Below, in pieces: positions 1 to 8,499 of a DNA stretch of 64,000 bases. Every line of letters begins with the position of its first letter. Position 1 is the stretch's first letter. The notes under the pieces were generated by a model. The model saw only the letters and a list, made by a program, of their open reading frames with translations. It was not told the origin of the DNA and searched no databases. A program made the position numbers and the translations under genes. Origin of the DNA: Telmatactis stephensoni (lineage: Eukaryota > Cnidaria > Anthozoa > Actiniaria > Isophelliidae); contig JALIZF010001473.1 of assembly GCA_029948255.1 (NCBI GenBank), positions 274,632-338,631 on the forward strand, written 5' to 3'.

Positions 1-138
1 TCTTGCTGACTGCTTAACTACTGAAAACAGTTCTATTCAGAACTATGAACCCTGACAACACGCCTGCCATACTCGTCAAAATGACGGAAAGCCAGGCAAC
101 ACCACTGTCTCCACTCAAGAGAGATCTAGAGAGTAGCG

Positions 139-627
139 ATGACGAGATTCCATAATATCAACCACCTCCCAAGTGCCAGAAAACTGCAGAGAGCTCCAAC
201 CACATCACAAGCCTCAAATCAAGAGGAGTTGCCAAAAGTAAAAAAGTCAATGTTGGTCCTCAACAAATTTGTCGGCAAAAGTAGCTGTCCAGTTGGTCTA
301 CAGTACCAGTCAAAACCCAACATTAGACCAGCCTCTACCTTCACGACCAAAGTCCACCACATTTGCAAAGTTGCTGAACAAAGTCTACTTAAACTGGTCA
401 AACAGCACCAGAAAAATATCAGTGCAGACAATGAAGCCATAGCATTGTTGAAAACATCATTGAACAACAACCTAGACCAAAAGAAGAGATTACTAGCAGC
501 AAGGAATAAATCAATACATAGGACAAAAAAGAGACAATTTGCTAAGAAATCTGAGGAAAACGAACTTGATGACTTAAGAAAGAAAGTCAAGGAACTAACA
601 ACTGTAAAACTTTTTTTCACAATGTGA
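139..627 (+). CDS. Basic coiled-coil ORF, unknown function
   Basis: An open frame of 162 codons with an ATG start. The first third is rich in Pro, Ser and Lys. The rest is charged and helix-forming, with Leu/Lys/Glu spacing typical of a coiled coil (for example NEAIALLKTSLNNN and ENELDDLRKKVKEL). A second short frame, 44-154, starts MNPDNTPAILVKM and ends SSDDEIP just as this one begins, so the two may be one frameshifted protein. That organisation resembles the start of a LINE ORF1 or another element-encoded protein, but I see no diagnostic domain. It stops just before the dispersed repeat starting at about 640, which may have truncated it. I do not recognise the gene. Confidence 0.3.
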   Translation: MTRFHNINHLPSARKLQRAPTTSQASNQEELPKVKKSMLVLNKFVGKSSCPVGLQYQSKPNIRPASTFTTKVHHICKVAEQSLLKLVKQHQKNISADNEAIALLKTSLNNNLDQKKRLLAARNKSIHRTKKRQFAKKSEENELDDLRKKVKELTTVKLFFTM

Positions 628-639
628 AAATAAAAATAA

Positions 640-1533
640 AATAAAAGGCACCTGAAAGGTGCATGTATCTACTGCAGACGTGTTATAGAAATATTTTTGA
701 CAATGTGAAATGCATTGAAATTGAAAGAAAAACATGAAGAATGTTGAAGAATTTTATGGAGTTGGACAGGGCAGTTTGATATTACCTCAACTGATGTCTT
801 TCGGAAATTAAATGTTCGGAAAAACTTGGTAAGTGATATTCTTAACAATGTTTTTACGTCCATCAATAGAGACAGCTTTCATAGACAGTGTCATAGGTTT
901 TATAAAAGGAATTGCTAGTGTTTGTTTGGCCTTGCAATCAAGGTCCACGGTTTGAGGTCTTCGTACATACTGTAGGCCATTACATTTTTTTATTTAAATA
1001 GGAGCTGAAATATTATATAATGAAGTGAATTATTTGATGATAGTTTACATGCAATCGGTGTAAACTTGTTTACTGTTGCTAAAAGATAGAACATTTGCGA
1101 AAGGCTCAAACGAGATCGAGACGAACACTTCAATATTGTATTGACTTACCGGCTCAAAAACGACCTCAAAATTGAATATTGATTTAAAAATTCCATAAGA
1201 ATAAACCTGACACATTCTATTAAAGCTGAGCCTTATTAATGGGCATAAAAACATTGCTAAAAACATCACTTACCAAGATTTTTGACTTGAATTCCTGTCA
1301 AGCTTGTCAACAGTCGTCATGTCCGTGTTCCCGTGTATTTTCCGAAAATATTCCGACTTTTCTATTGTTAACACTTTCTATTGTTAACAAGCATAGAACT
1401 TCGTGTCGAAACTCACACATGTTCTGGTGAATACCAATATACCCTGATCTCATAATTTGAGTGAAGCATGAAGTATATCCATTTTCAACACGATGACATA
1501 GTATCTACTGCATTCTGCAGTAGATACAAAAAA
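640..1533. mobile_element. Dispersed non-autonomous element with hairpin termini, copy 1
   Basis: This ~0.89-kb block recurs as a diverged copy at 38,072-39,046. Both copies start with a small hairpin (GCACCT-GAA-AGGTGC) followed at 664-678 by TGTATCTACTGCAGA, and both end with its exact reverse complement at 1,514-1,528. The 3' end is also a perfect hairpin, GTATCTACTGCA-TTC-TGCAGTAGATAC (1,501-1,527). No convincing coding capacity is present; the short ORFs inside are not maintained in the other copy. No clear target-site duplication is visible. The terminal hairpin plus asymmetric inverted repeat is reminiscent of Helentron-type (HINE) elements, but a TIR MITE is equally possible. Confidence 0.75.
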
Positions 1534-1853
1534 TAAAAATTGAGTTGTAAGCTAAATGTCTCATTTAATGACTCTCAGCGCGTAAGAACTATGCAAACGG
1601 AATCTCGCTCTAAAAGGCATTATATTATGAACAGATATCGTATAGCAAAAACTAGGGTTCATAATTTATTATTTATTAAGAACCTTTTAAGCAAAGTCCT
1701 CACAAATAGCGAAGCCCCTCTGCTATCAAAAGGCTTTAAGCTCAGTCCAACTCCTCCAAAGGCAGCTTCTAATGTGCTAATAGTGACCTTTAGCATCACG
1801 TTGATCGCACACGGCAAACCGCAGGATAGAGTAGATTTCGTATAACTGTGAAA

Positions 1854-3273
1854 ATGGCACTGCACTGTCACAACGGAATTCCTGCCGTTTCTTTGCCTAG
1901 TACAACCTCTGGTGTTTCCAACGTTGTTGGGGTTCTAGTGAGAAGCTCAAGTTCTTTATCATCCTCTACTGCTTCTGGGAGTGCGAGTACAGTTTCTACG
2001 GTTTCTACGCCAGTAACTTTGCCTTCATGTACTACACAAGCTAGTTCAGTCAGCTCGCGAGTCTCAACAGCAAGCTCTGTGGTTCCAGTTGTTTCCTCTG
2101 TCCCTTCTAATGCAGAGGTGGGTTCATATTTTTTCTAGTGAATGCGAATTTGTTCGTGTTATGAGTTGTGTGTTGTTGGTAATTTTCATGTTGGGTGCCA
2201 AATATTCATGCTTTAGGGACCATGAGGTCACAAAATTATGTAAATTTATGTTTGATTAGACTTTCTTCTCTCTGTTGTGTACATATCACTCGTATATCTG
2301 GTCCAGTTTGTTTGCGACATTTTTTATGTATATTTTGTATAGATTATGTTTATTATTATTACTACTATTTATTTTGTGTTTACTTCATAATATTTTTTCA
2401 TATCGATTGTTAGATATTTTATGGCAGATTTATCTATTGTGATGCACTGTGTGCGCTCTTGGAGAGGAAATAATTTACTGGAGTTACTGTGATGCACTGT
2501 GTGCGCTCACTGAGAAGAAATAACTTACTGGAATTATTGTGATGCACTGTGTGCGCTCTTGGAGAGGAAATAATTTACTGGAATTACTGTGATGCACTGT
2601 GTGCGCTCACTGAGAAGAAATAACTTACTTGAAGTATTGTGATGCACTGTGTGCGCTCACTGAGCACAAATAATTTACTAGAGTTATTATGATGCACTGT
2701 GTGCACTCATTGTGGAAAAATTGACTGGAATTAATGTAATGCACAGTGGGTGCTCACTGAGGGGAATTCAAAACTATTGTGATGCACTGGGTGCGCTCAT
2801 GGAGGGGAACTAATTTACTTGAGTTATTGTGATGCACTGTCTGCAGTTACGATGGACAACTGAAGTAGAAGGGTTAGAACGCATGTGGTTATTTTACCCC
2901 TTGTTAGGCATCAGGTGAAGTGAGAGTGTTAAGGGACCAGTTAGAGGAGATGCGAAAGAAATTGAATAAGGCACTAGTGGACACTTCTCTGGCTTCACTA
3001 CAGCTGCTCATCTCCAAACCACAGGCGCTATTTGACCCTTATGCAGCGATAGCAGCTTTGGAGCACCTTGTTGACTGTGCAAGAGAGTGTGGGGATGCTA
3101 GAGCAAACCCCTTTAGAATTGTCCTCAGGCAATGCCGCCCACTGATCCAGAGTCCAGCTCTTCAACCTGCGCTGATAAAGTTAGTGGCAGATAAGGAGGG
3201 AGCAAAGGTTTCAAAGGTGGTTGAGAAGGCGTTAAGAAAGTCCTTGCCCGTGCGATTACAATTCTATATTTAA
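1854..3273 (+). CDS. Two-exon gene of unknown function with Ser/Thr/Val-rich N-terminus
   Basis: Exon 1 is 1,854-2,117 (ATG, 88 codons) and ends GAG|gtgggt. Exon 2 is 2,908-3,273 after the acceptor ttgttag and ends at a TAA. Both junctions are phase 0, giving one ~209-residue frame with no internal stop. The N-terminal half is low-complexity Ser/Thr/Val; the C-terminal half is predicted helical (DQLEEMRKKLNKALVDT, later LEHLVDCARECGDARANPF) and ends with a basic patch. An AATAAA-like signal lies near 3,610. The 790-bp intron holds a minisatellite. I do not recognise a domain. It could be a small host gene or the first ORF of an uncatalogued element. The intact frame and clean splice sites make a real gene likely. 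Confidence 0.55.
2439..2850. repeat. ~50-bp minisatellite, about 8 units, inside the intron
   Basis: The phrase GATGCACTGTGTGCGCTC recurs at 2,441, 2,491, 2,541, 2,591, 2,641 and 2,691 at exactly 50-bp spacing, then in degenerate form at ~2,737, 2,781 and 2,831. The first units alternate between two variants (cttggagaggaaataattt and cactgagaagaaataactt), suggesting a 100-bp higher-order unit. Confidence 0.9.
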
Positions 3274-3443
3274 TTAAAAGAGTATTTGTTACATTAAGAT
3301 TACAATTGCTTGATCATACATTCTGATCATATTTTCACAACAATCTCGCTCAGTTCATTTGTTGTGTGAACACGTTCCTTGAAACTTTGAAAGAGGTCGG
3401 ATTACCTGTTACATAATCATCAAGTTATTCATTAAATCTGTAC
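3274..3443. other. Non-coding flank of the two-exon gene
   Basis: AT-rich sequence with no ORF, repeat or RNA gene that I can support. It is presumably the 3' UTR or downstream flank of the preceding gene. Confidence 0.4.
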
Positions 3444-3586
3444 TTAACAGTGGCTTTGAAGGGACATTGGAATAGCATGAAATATTTTTCAAATGAGAGC
3501 TACTAACTAATACCCAATTGAGAGTGACAATCAACTAAAAAAATATTTCACACAATTTTAATGTCCCTTCAAAGCCACCGTAAGTT
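3444..3586. mobile_element. Short MITE with ~25-bp terminal inverted repeats
   Basis: The left end GTGGCTTTGAAGGGACATT (from 3,449) is matched in reverse at the right end AATGTCCCTTCAAAGCCAC (3,560-3,578), and pairing continues inward through GAAATATTTTT. The element is ~140 bp and could fold into one long hairpin. There is no coding capacity. The target duplication is uncertain. Confidence 0.75.
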
Positions 3587-3800
3587 TGATTGTAATTGTA
3601 ATGGAAAACAAATAAATTCTGATCTTTACTTCATGATTTATCAGAGCCCATTATTGTATATATTTCATAGCCTCCTATTTATATATAATATATATTTAAT
3701 ATTGCAAATCATCCAATAATGTAAAATACTTGACTTTTGATGGATAGTCGCGCATAAGACTGTTATTGTTTTAAATTAAACGGATTAATTGAGTTTGAAA

Positions 3801-3860
3801 AACTCCGATCCTAACTCTGATCCTAACTCAGATCCTAACTCAGATCCTAACTCAGATCTC
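3801..3860 (+). repeat. 12-bp tandem repeat encoding NSDP units
   Basis: Five copies of AACTCAGATCCT (with CC/TC variants) in a row, in frame with the Helitron N-terminal ORF, giving a short Asn-Ser-Asp-Pro repeat. No ATG precedes it in this frame, so the true start is probably on an upstream exon or has been lost. Confidence 0.85.
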
Positions 3861-5044
3861 AACTCGGTGTTTAGTTTGTCTCAAGTGACCTTAGTTGAAC
3901 CTCCACATTTGCTAGAAAATACTAGACCGATATACATAGGTCATATAGGTGAAATGCATTATGTTTCAACATGTCTAGCTTCATGTTTTGACAATTCAAT
4001 TGAAATTGAAGATGACAGATCAGGTACTTCTAATATAAAATCAACTTCCATAATAAGTGAAAGAGATGGATCTTCTCAAAAAAGGAAACAATCAGCTGCT
4101 TATATGAAACAATATAGAATGTCCACTGAATCTCCTGAGAAAAGACCAAAGTGAAATGAATACGAAAGGAATCATAGAGCAGCTTCAGCATCTGCAGAGA
4201 AAAAGGCTAAGCGTAATGAATATGAAAGGAATCATAGAGCAGCTTCAGCCTCTACAGAGAAAAAAGCTAAATGCAATGATTATGAAAAGAATCGTAGAGC
4301 AACTACACATCTTGATTGTGCCATTGAAAAATTCCATGAATAGTAAAATAAGGTCCAGTAGTTGTGACCAGTTATGGTATAGACATAGTGTCATAAATGC
4401 AGATAAACTTAGACAGACAAATCCTGGCATGAAAAAATATCTATTAAATAAAACCAGTGTTGGTGACAAAGAGTGGGTTTGTAACACATGTAAAAATCAT
4501 TTGATAAAAAACAAGGTCCCTCCATGTGCTGTTGCAAATGGTTTGGTTTTTCCAGAAAAACCGGATTTTTTTTTATCTGAATGAATTAGAATGTCGATTG
4601 CTAGCACCAAGGATTGCATTTCAAAAATAAAATAATGCAAGCACCGAGAGGATGCCAGCTAAAAACACTTGGTAATATTGCCATTGTTCCTGCACATTAC
4701 ACTCATATAGTAAAAATGTTACCACAGTTACACAACCAGACTGCTACAATTCAAAGTTGATTTAAAGCGAAAACTCTAGCATAAAAGTTCAGCATTGTCT
4801 TTAAATGTAAGACCACACACGGTAGTGCAAGCAGCTAAATGGCTAATGTAAAATAGCAGTTTGTATAGAAATGAAGGCATAGTATTTGATAAAAATTGCA
4901 CAAGTTGAAAATGATAGCAATAATGACAGCTTTCAGAATCAGATGAAACAAATGCTTGCAATAATGTCACTCCTGTAGAGTTAAGCCGATGATGAGCAAT
5001 TAAGTGAAGATGAAGCAGAAACATGTGCAGGTGTAACTGATACT
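3801..5044 (+). pseudogene. Helitron N-terminal region (DUF6570-like), broken
   Basis: The frame after the NSDP repeat reads to SPEKRPK at 4,154, stops, and resumes in another frame with two tandem copies of an NEYERNHRAASAS-EKKAK unit (4,156-4,290) typical of the basic lead-in of animal Helitron proteins. From 4,347 the frame has a Cys-rich block (SCDQLWYRHS, then EWVCNTCKNHL) matching the DUF6570-type zinc-binding region that precedes Rep. Downstream to 5,044 similarity survives only in pieces (LNELECRLLAPRIAFQ, APRGCQLKTLGNI) spread over frames. It is a decayed pseudogene and no product can be expected. Confidence 0.7.
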
Positions 5045-6361
5045 TTGTTTACTGCAAAAGACTTTTTGGATGATAATGGGCAGCAAAATATTCTCAATGT
5101 TGCTCCAGCTGAAGGTAACAGACCATTGAGTGTTTTTAGAGATAAGCATTTTAAGAAGTTGGCATATCTTGGAACATTTTTTGGTCAGCCAAGACCAGAA
5201 ACTAAACAAAGAAAAGTCAGTGTTACCTTTAGTGATATTTGCAAGTCAGAACTAGAACTAAAACGGTCAGATCGACGAGCTGCAATGTGCATTGAAAATA
5301 TTTTTTTATAAAACAAAGAAGCTACAAATCAAAATACTTTTAGGAAAATCACATATTGCTCTTAGAAAATGCAAGGGAAATAATAAAAATATTAAAGCAG
5401 GGCAATTGAAACAGCAAGGAGCTTTAGACAGATTAATCCGTCATGATGAAGGGTATAAATTTCTAAATGCATTAAGAGGTTCACCTCCATATTTTGAAAA
5501 GGCTAAAAGAGACTTGTTTGCAATGATAAGACAGCTGGGTCCTGCTACATTGTTTTGTAGTTTTTCATCAGCTGAAACACAATGGTTACACTTACTTAGA
5601 ATCCTTGGAGAAGTTGTTGATAAAAAGCAATATACTGATGAACAAATAGAGCATTTTAACTGGGAGGACAGATGCCAGTTAATTCAAAGTGACCCTGTAA
5701 CATGCACCAGGCAATTTGATTATCAAGTCAATCAGTTTTTAATAAACATTCTGTCAAGTTTATTAAAACCTTTAGGTAAAATATCAGACTGGTTTTATCG
5801 AGTTGAATATCAACAAAGAGGATCACCTCATATTCACATGCTGATATGGCTTGAAGGAGCTCCACAGTTTCAAGTAGATAGTGATGCACAAGTAACGGCA
5901 TTCATTGATAAAATCATTTCATGCCATATTCCAGTAGATAATCCAGAACTGTTGAATCTTGTTAATAGACAGATACATAGACACTCACATACATGGCGTA
6001 AGAGTACAACCACTCCATGTAGATTTAACTATCCACAACCTCCTATAAGGCAAACACACATAATTCATCCTCTGGATAAAGAAACACCAGAGAGTGAAAC
6101 TAAATTTCATAAAGATAATTGGAAATCTGTTAAAAAATATTTGAATGACCTCAAAGAAGATGATTATATTTCAATTTATCAGTTATTGCTTAACTTGCAA
6201 ATTACTGAGGAAAATTATTTACTTGCTATTAGGTCATCTTTAAATACTCCTACAGTGTTTTTGAAAAGAAATCCCAATGAAATTCGTATAAACAATTATA
6301 ATCCTGCTTGTCTTAGTGCATGGAGAGAAAATATGGATATACAGTTTGTCTTAGATGTGTA
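5045..6361 (+). pseudogene. Helitron Rep (HUH endonuclease) N-terminal part
   Basis: Two overlapping frames (5,045-5,311 and 5,292-6,431) together read as the Helitron_like_N/Rep domain, with a frameshift at ~5,305. The HUH motif is visible as GSPHIHMLIWLEG near 5,830, the His pair that coordinates metal for ssDNA nicking. Upstream blocks include YLGTFFGQPRPE and WLHLLRILG. The frame runs to QFVLDVY and is cut there by the BEL element; ACAVYIVNYISKG, with the Rep tyrosine motif, resumes at 12,724. In an active Helitron this domain nicks and ligates the transposing strand. Confidence 0.85.
6357..6361. other. Left target-site duplication of the BEL element
   Basis: GTGTA, repeated exactly at 12,719-12,723. 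Removing one copy plus the element restores the Helitron Rep reading frame (DVY|ACAVY). Confidence 0.93.
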
Positions 6362-6530
6362 TGTCTTGAAACCCCTCGATATCAAAGAAGTTGGGAGAGC
6401 TAATGGTGGGCTTCAAGACCGTTTATTGTGAACTGGTAACATACACCGCACGCGCGCGAACGCTTATGTCACAATCACTGTTGTTAATTAATTATTTCAA
6501 CGGGACACAGGAAGCCCGCATTTCACAACA
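6362..6530 (-). repeat. BEL 3' LTR
   Basis: 169 bp, beginning TGTTGTGAAATGCGGGC and ending CAAGACA when read on the minus strand. It is preceded in element orientation by a short purine run (GGGAAGG) serving as the polypurine tract at 6,531-6,540. Confidence 0.93.
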
Positions 6531-6570
6531 CCTTCCCGGGGCGCGAATTAACAGATACAGTTCAAAGTTC

Positions 6571-7884
6571 TTATTTCTTAGTTCTTATTAAAGTTAAATT
6601 ATGTCTCGGTGTCGTCTTCTGCCTGCTGCCGGATTCTCTGGCGAGCTTTTTCCGCAGCGGACCTCTTCGCGGGTCTGGTGTAGGTTTCGGCCGGCCCTGG
6701 TACGGTGTCATCTGGCACTGGCCCTTCCAGACTCTCAGACATTTCAAGCGGGTATAATTTTCGATCGGTCTGATGAGTTCTTTTCTATTACTCGAACGCA
6801 GAGTGGCTGCTCTCACTCGACCATCCCTTCCGGGGAGAAGACCTTTGATAACGCAAAGTTTCCACTGGTTTCGTGGGAGATTGTCATGCACCAGGACAAC
6901 ATCTCCAGGTTTAATTGGTGGTGAGTCCAAGTGTCCTCGGCTTTGGTGGAACTCTCTTAAGCTCGTGAGGTATTCTTTCCTCCAGCTCATCCAGAAAGAC
7001 TTCAATAGGGTCTCGTGGTATCTCTTGCGCTTTCTCAACGTTCTCGCTGTTACCTGTCCTGGAGGGACGTAGTCTGTGTCCCCTCTTGATCTTTCCGCTG
7101 GTAGATTGAGAAGCCGTTGGCCACAAAGAAAGTGAGACAGTGTTAGGGGAGTTCCATCCTTGATGTCATTGTACATGTAGGTTAGCGGACGACTGTTGAG
7201 CGCCGCCTCCACTTCGGTGACAATGGTGTTGAGTTCGAATATGTTCAGTGATGCCTTGCCGATACTCTTCCTTAAGCATCTTTTCACGAGTCCCACTAGT
7301 CTCTCATAAAATCCTCCCCACCACAGAGCTCTCTCGGCGATAAACTGCCATGTGACTCTCTTTTGGGTGAGAAACTCATGCGATACGTTCGAATCGAACG
7401 AGTGGCTCGTTATTTCCTCAGCGCCCGCCTTGAAATTCTTTGCGTTGTCTGAAATTATCATGTCCGGAATTCCCCGTCTGCTGATAAACCTTTTGAAGGC
7501 TCGAATGAATGCTTCTGCTGATAAGTCTTCTACTATCTCGAGGTGTAGTGCTCTAATGGAGGCACAAGTGAACAGACTTATGTACACTTTCATTTGGGCT
7601 GATTTCTTGCCAATGTCGCGGACAAACAGGGGTCCTGCGTAGTCGAGTCCGGTTACTTGGAATGGACGACCATCCAAAACGCGAGCTTTGGGTAGTGGTG
7701 GAGTGATAGCAGAGCGATAAGGGCGGCCTTCATGCCTTCTACAGATTACACATTTAGATAGTACTTGTTTGACCTTTTGCCTTCCTTGTGGGATCCAGTA
7801 TTGTTGCCTGATTTGAGTCAGTGTGTCTCGTACACCTCCGTGAAGCACGAGTGCGTGAGCCTCACGAATGATCAGTTCTGTCAA
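6571..7884 (-). CDS. BEL integrase region of pol (separated from RT by a MITE)
   Basis: A 437-codon frame. Its N-terminus carries the HHCC zinc-binding module (EAHALVLHGG through CVICRRHEG). The DDE core follows: GLDYAGP (first Asp), IISDNAKNF (second Asp) and the region FYERLVGLVKRCL (Glu). The C-terminus (PGDVVLVHDNLPRNQWKL, GRDGRVRAATL) matches the DUF5641-like tail of BEL integrases. It inserts cDNA with a 5-bp stagger, which fits the GTGTA TSD. The frame was originally continuous with the RT ORF; the junction DKLGLYI...DKDGLVRCRG is interrupted by the 507-bp element at 7,993-8,499. The final residues run into non-homologous sequence next to the PPT. Confidence 0.9.
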   Translation of the reverse strand: MTELIIREAHALVLHGGVRDTLTQIRQQYWIPQGRQKVKQVLSKCVICRRHEGRPYRSAITPPLPKARVLDGRPFQVTGLDYAGPLFVRDIGKKSAQMKVYISLFTCASIRALHLEIVEDLSAEAFIRAFKRFISRRGIPDMIISDNAKNFKAGAEEITSHSFDSNVSHEFLTQKRVTWQFIAERALWWGGFYERLVGLVKRCLRKSIGKASLNIFELNTIVTEVEAALNSRPLTYMYNDIKDGTPLTLSHFLCGQRLLNLPAERSRGDTDYVPPGQVTARTLRKRKRYHETLLKSFWMSWRKEYLTSLREFHQSRGHLDSPPIKPGDVVLVHDNLPRNQWKLCVIKGLLPGRDGRVRAATLRSSNRKELIRPIENYTRLKCLRVWKGQCQMTPYQGRPKPTPDPRRGPLRKKLARESGSRQKTTPRHNLTLIRTKK

Positions 7885-7982
7885 GTAGCTATCTTTGGGA
7901 ATAAGTACTGGACATTTGGTTTTCTTTGATAGGGGTGCATTCTCTAGTCTGCCTCGACATCGGACGAGGCCGTCCTTGTCAA

Positions 7983-7992
7983 TGTACAGTCC
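7983..7992. other. Target-site duplication of the MULE-like element (left copy)
   Basis: TGTACAGTCC, repeated at 8,500-8,509. Ten bases in perfect direct repeat on both sides of the inverted-repeat element. Confidence 0.85.
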
Positions 7993-8130
7993 TAGTCCAG
8001 TCCCAGACTATCTTTCTTGCCGCTCCAGGACTGGCGGAGAAAGAGAGTCCAGTATAACTTGCATGCGCATGTGCAAAATGAGCCAATCAATTAATTAATT
8101 AGTATTTTGCGAGCTTGCAATATGCAAATG

Positions 8131-8340
8131 TCAGTGTTTGGTAGCAGTGGTAGTGATGCGTATCGAAAAATTCACAAATACGTCTTTCACAACTGTCCAT
8201 CCGTAAATGGCCTGTAACTGCTCAAACTTTGGTAAAAGATTATAGTTGGTTTTTCCAAGTGCATAGCTCACTGAATCAACAAATGGCTTTCCGAAATGAG
8301 ACTGATATCGTGTATACAAAACACTTTCTTCATCAGCCAT
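8131..8340 (-). pseudogene. Captured exon resembling the start of a RecQ-type helicase
   Basis: An open frame of 69 codons starting MADEESVLYTRYQSHFG. The stretch LPKFEQLQAIYGWTVVKDVFVN resembles the Q-motif-to-Walker-A approach of RecQ-like helicases, where a form such as LKxxQxxAI...GKDVFV normally precedes the P-loop. Here it changes abruptly to unrelated residues and stops, exactly where an exon end would be expected. No P-loop is present, so no helicase activity is possible. It lies inside the MULE-like element, consistent with transduplication of a host exon. Family assignment is from memory of the motif only. Confidence 0.5.
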
Positions 8341-8371
8341 CTTGAATCATTAGATGACTTTAGGATTTGTA

Positions 8372-8409
8372 ACCACGCGATCACCACATGAATGTGGTGA
8401 TCGCGTGGT
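8372..8409. repeat. Perfect 18-bp hairpin inside the MULE-like element
   Basis: Left arm ACCACGCGATCACCACAT (8,372-8,389), 2-nt loop GA, right arm 8,392-8,409 the exact reverse complement. It lies directly upstream of the captured exon. Confidence 0.9.
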
Positions 8410-8499
8410 CACTAAGCTGACATGCGCATGCAAGTTATACTGGACTCTCTTTCTCCGCGAGTCCTGGAGCGGCAAGAAAGAGAGTCTGGGACTGGACTA

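Larger units (their letters stand above)
7993..8499. mobile_element. 507-bp MULE-like non-autonomous transposon carrying a gene fragment
   Basis: Terminal inverted repeats of ~80 bp (7,993-8,072 and 8,420-8,499) start TAGTCCAGTCCCAGACT and differ at about two positions. A 10-bp TSD flanks it. Long TIRs plus a 9-10-bp TSD suggest Mutator-like (MULE) origin. The interior has no transposase; it holds a helicase-like exon (8,131-8,340, minus) and a perfect 18-bp-arm hairpin at 8,372-8,409. It splits the BEL pol gene. Confidence 0.88.

Noticed and set aside
2439..2850. CRISPR-like array
   Set aside because: Units are contiguous 50-bp tandem repeats without unique spacers, in a eukaryotic intron.
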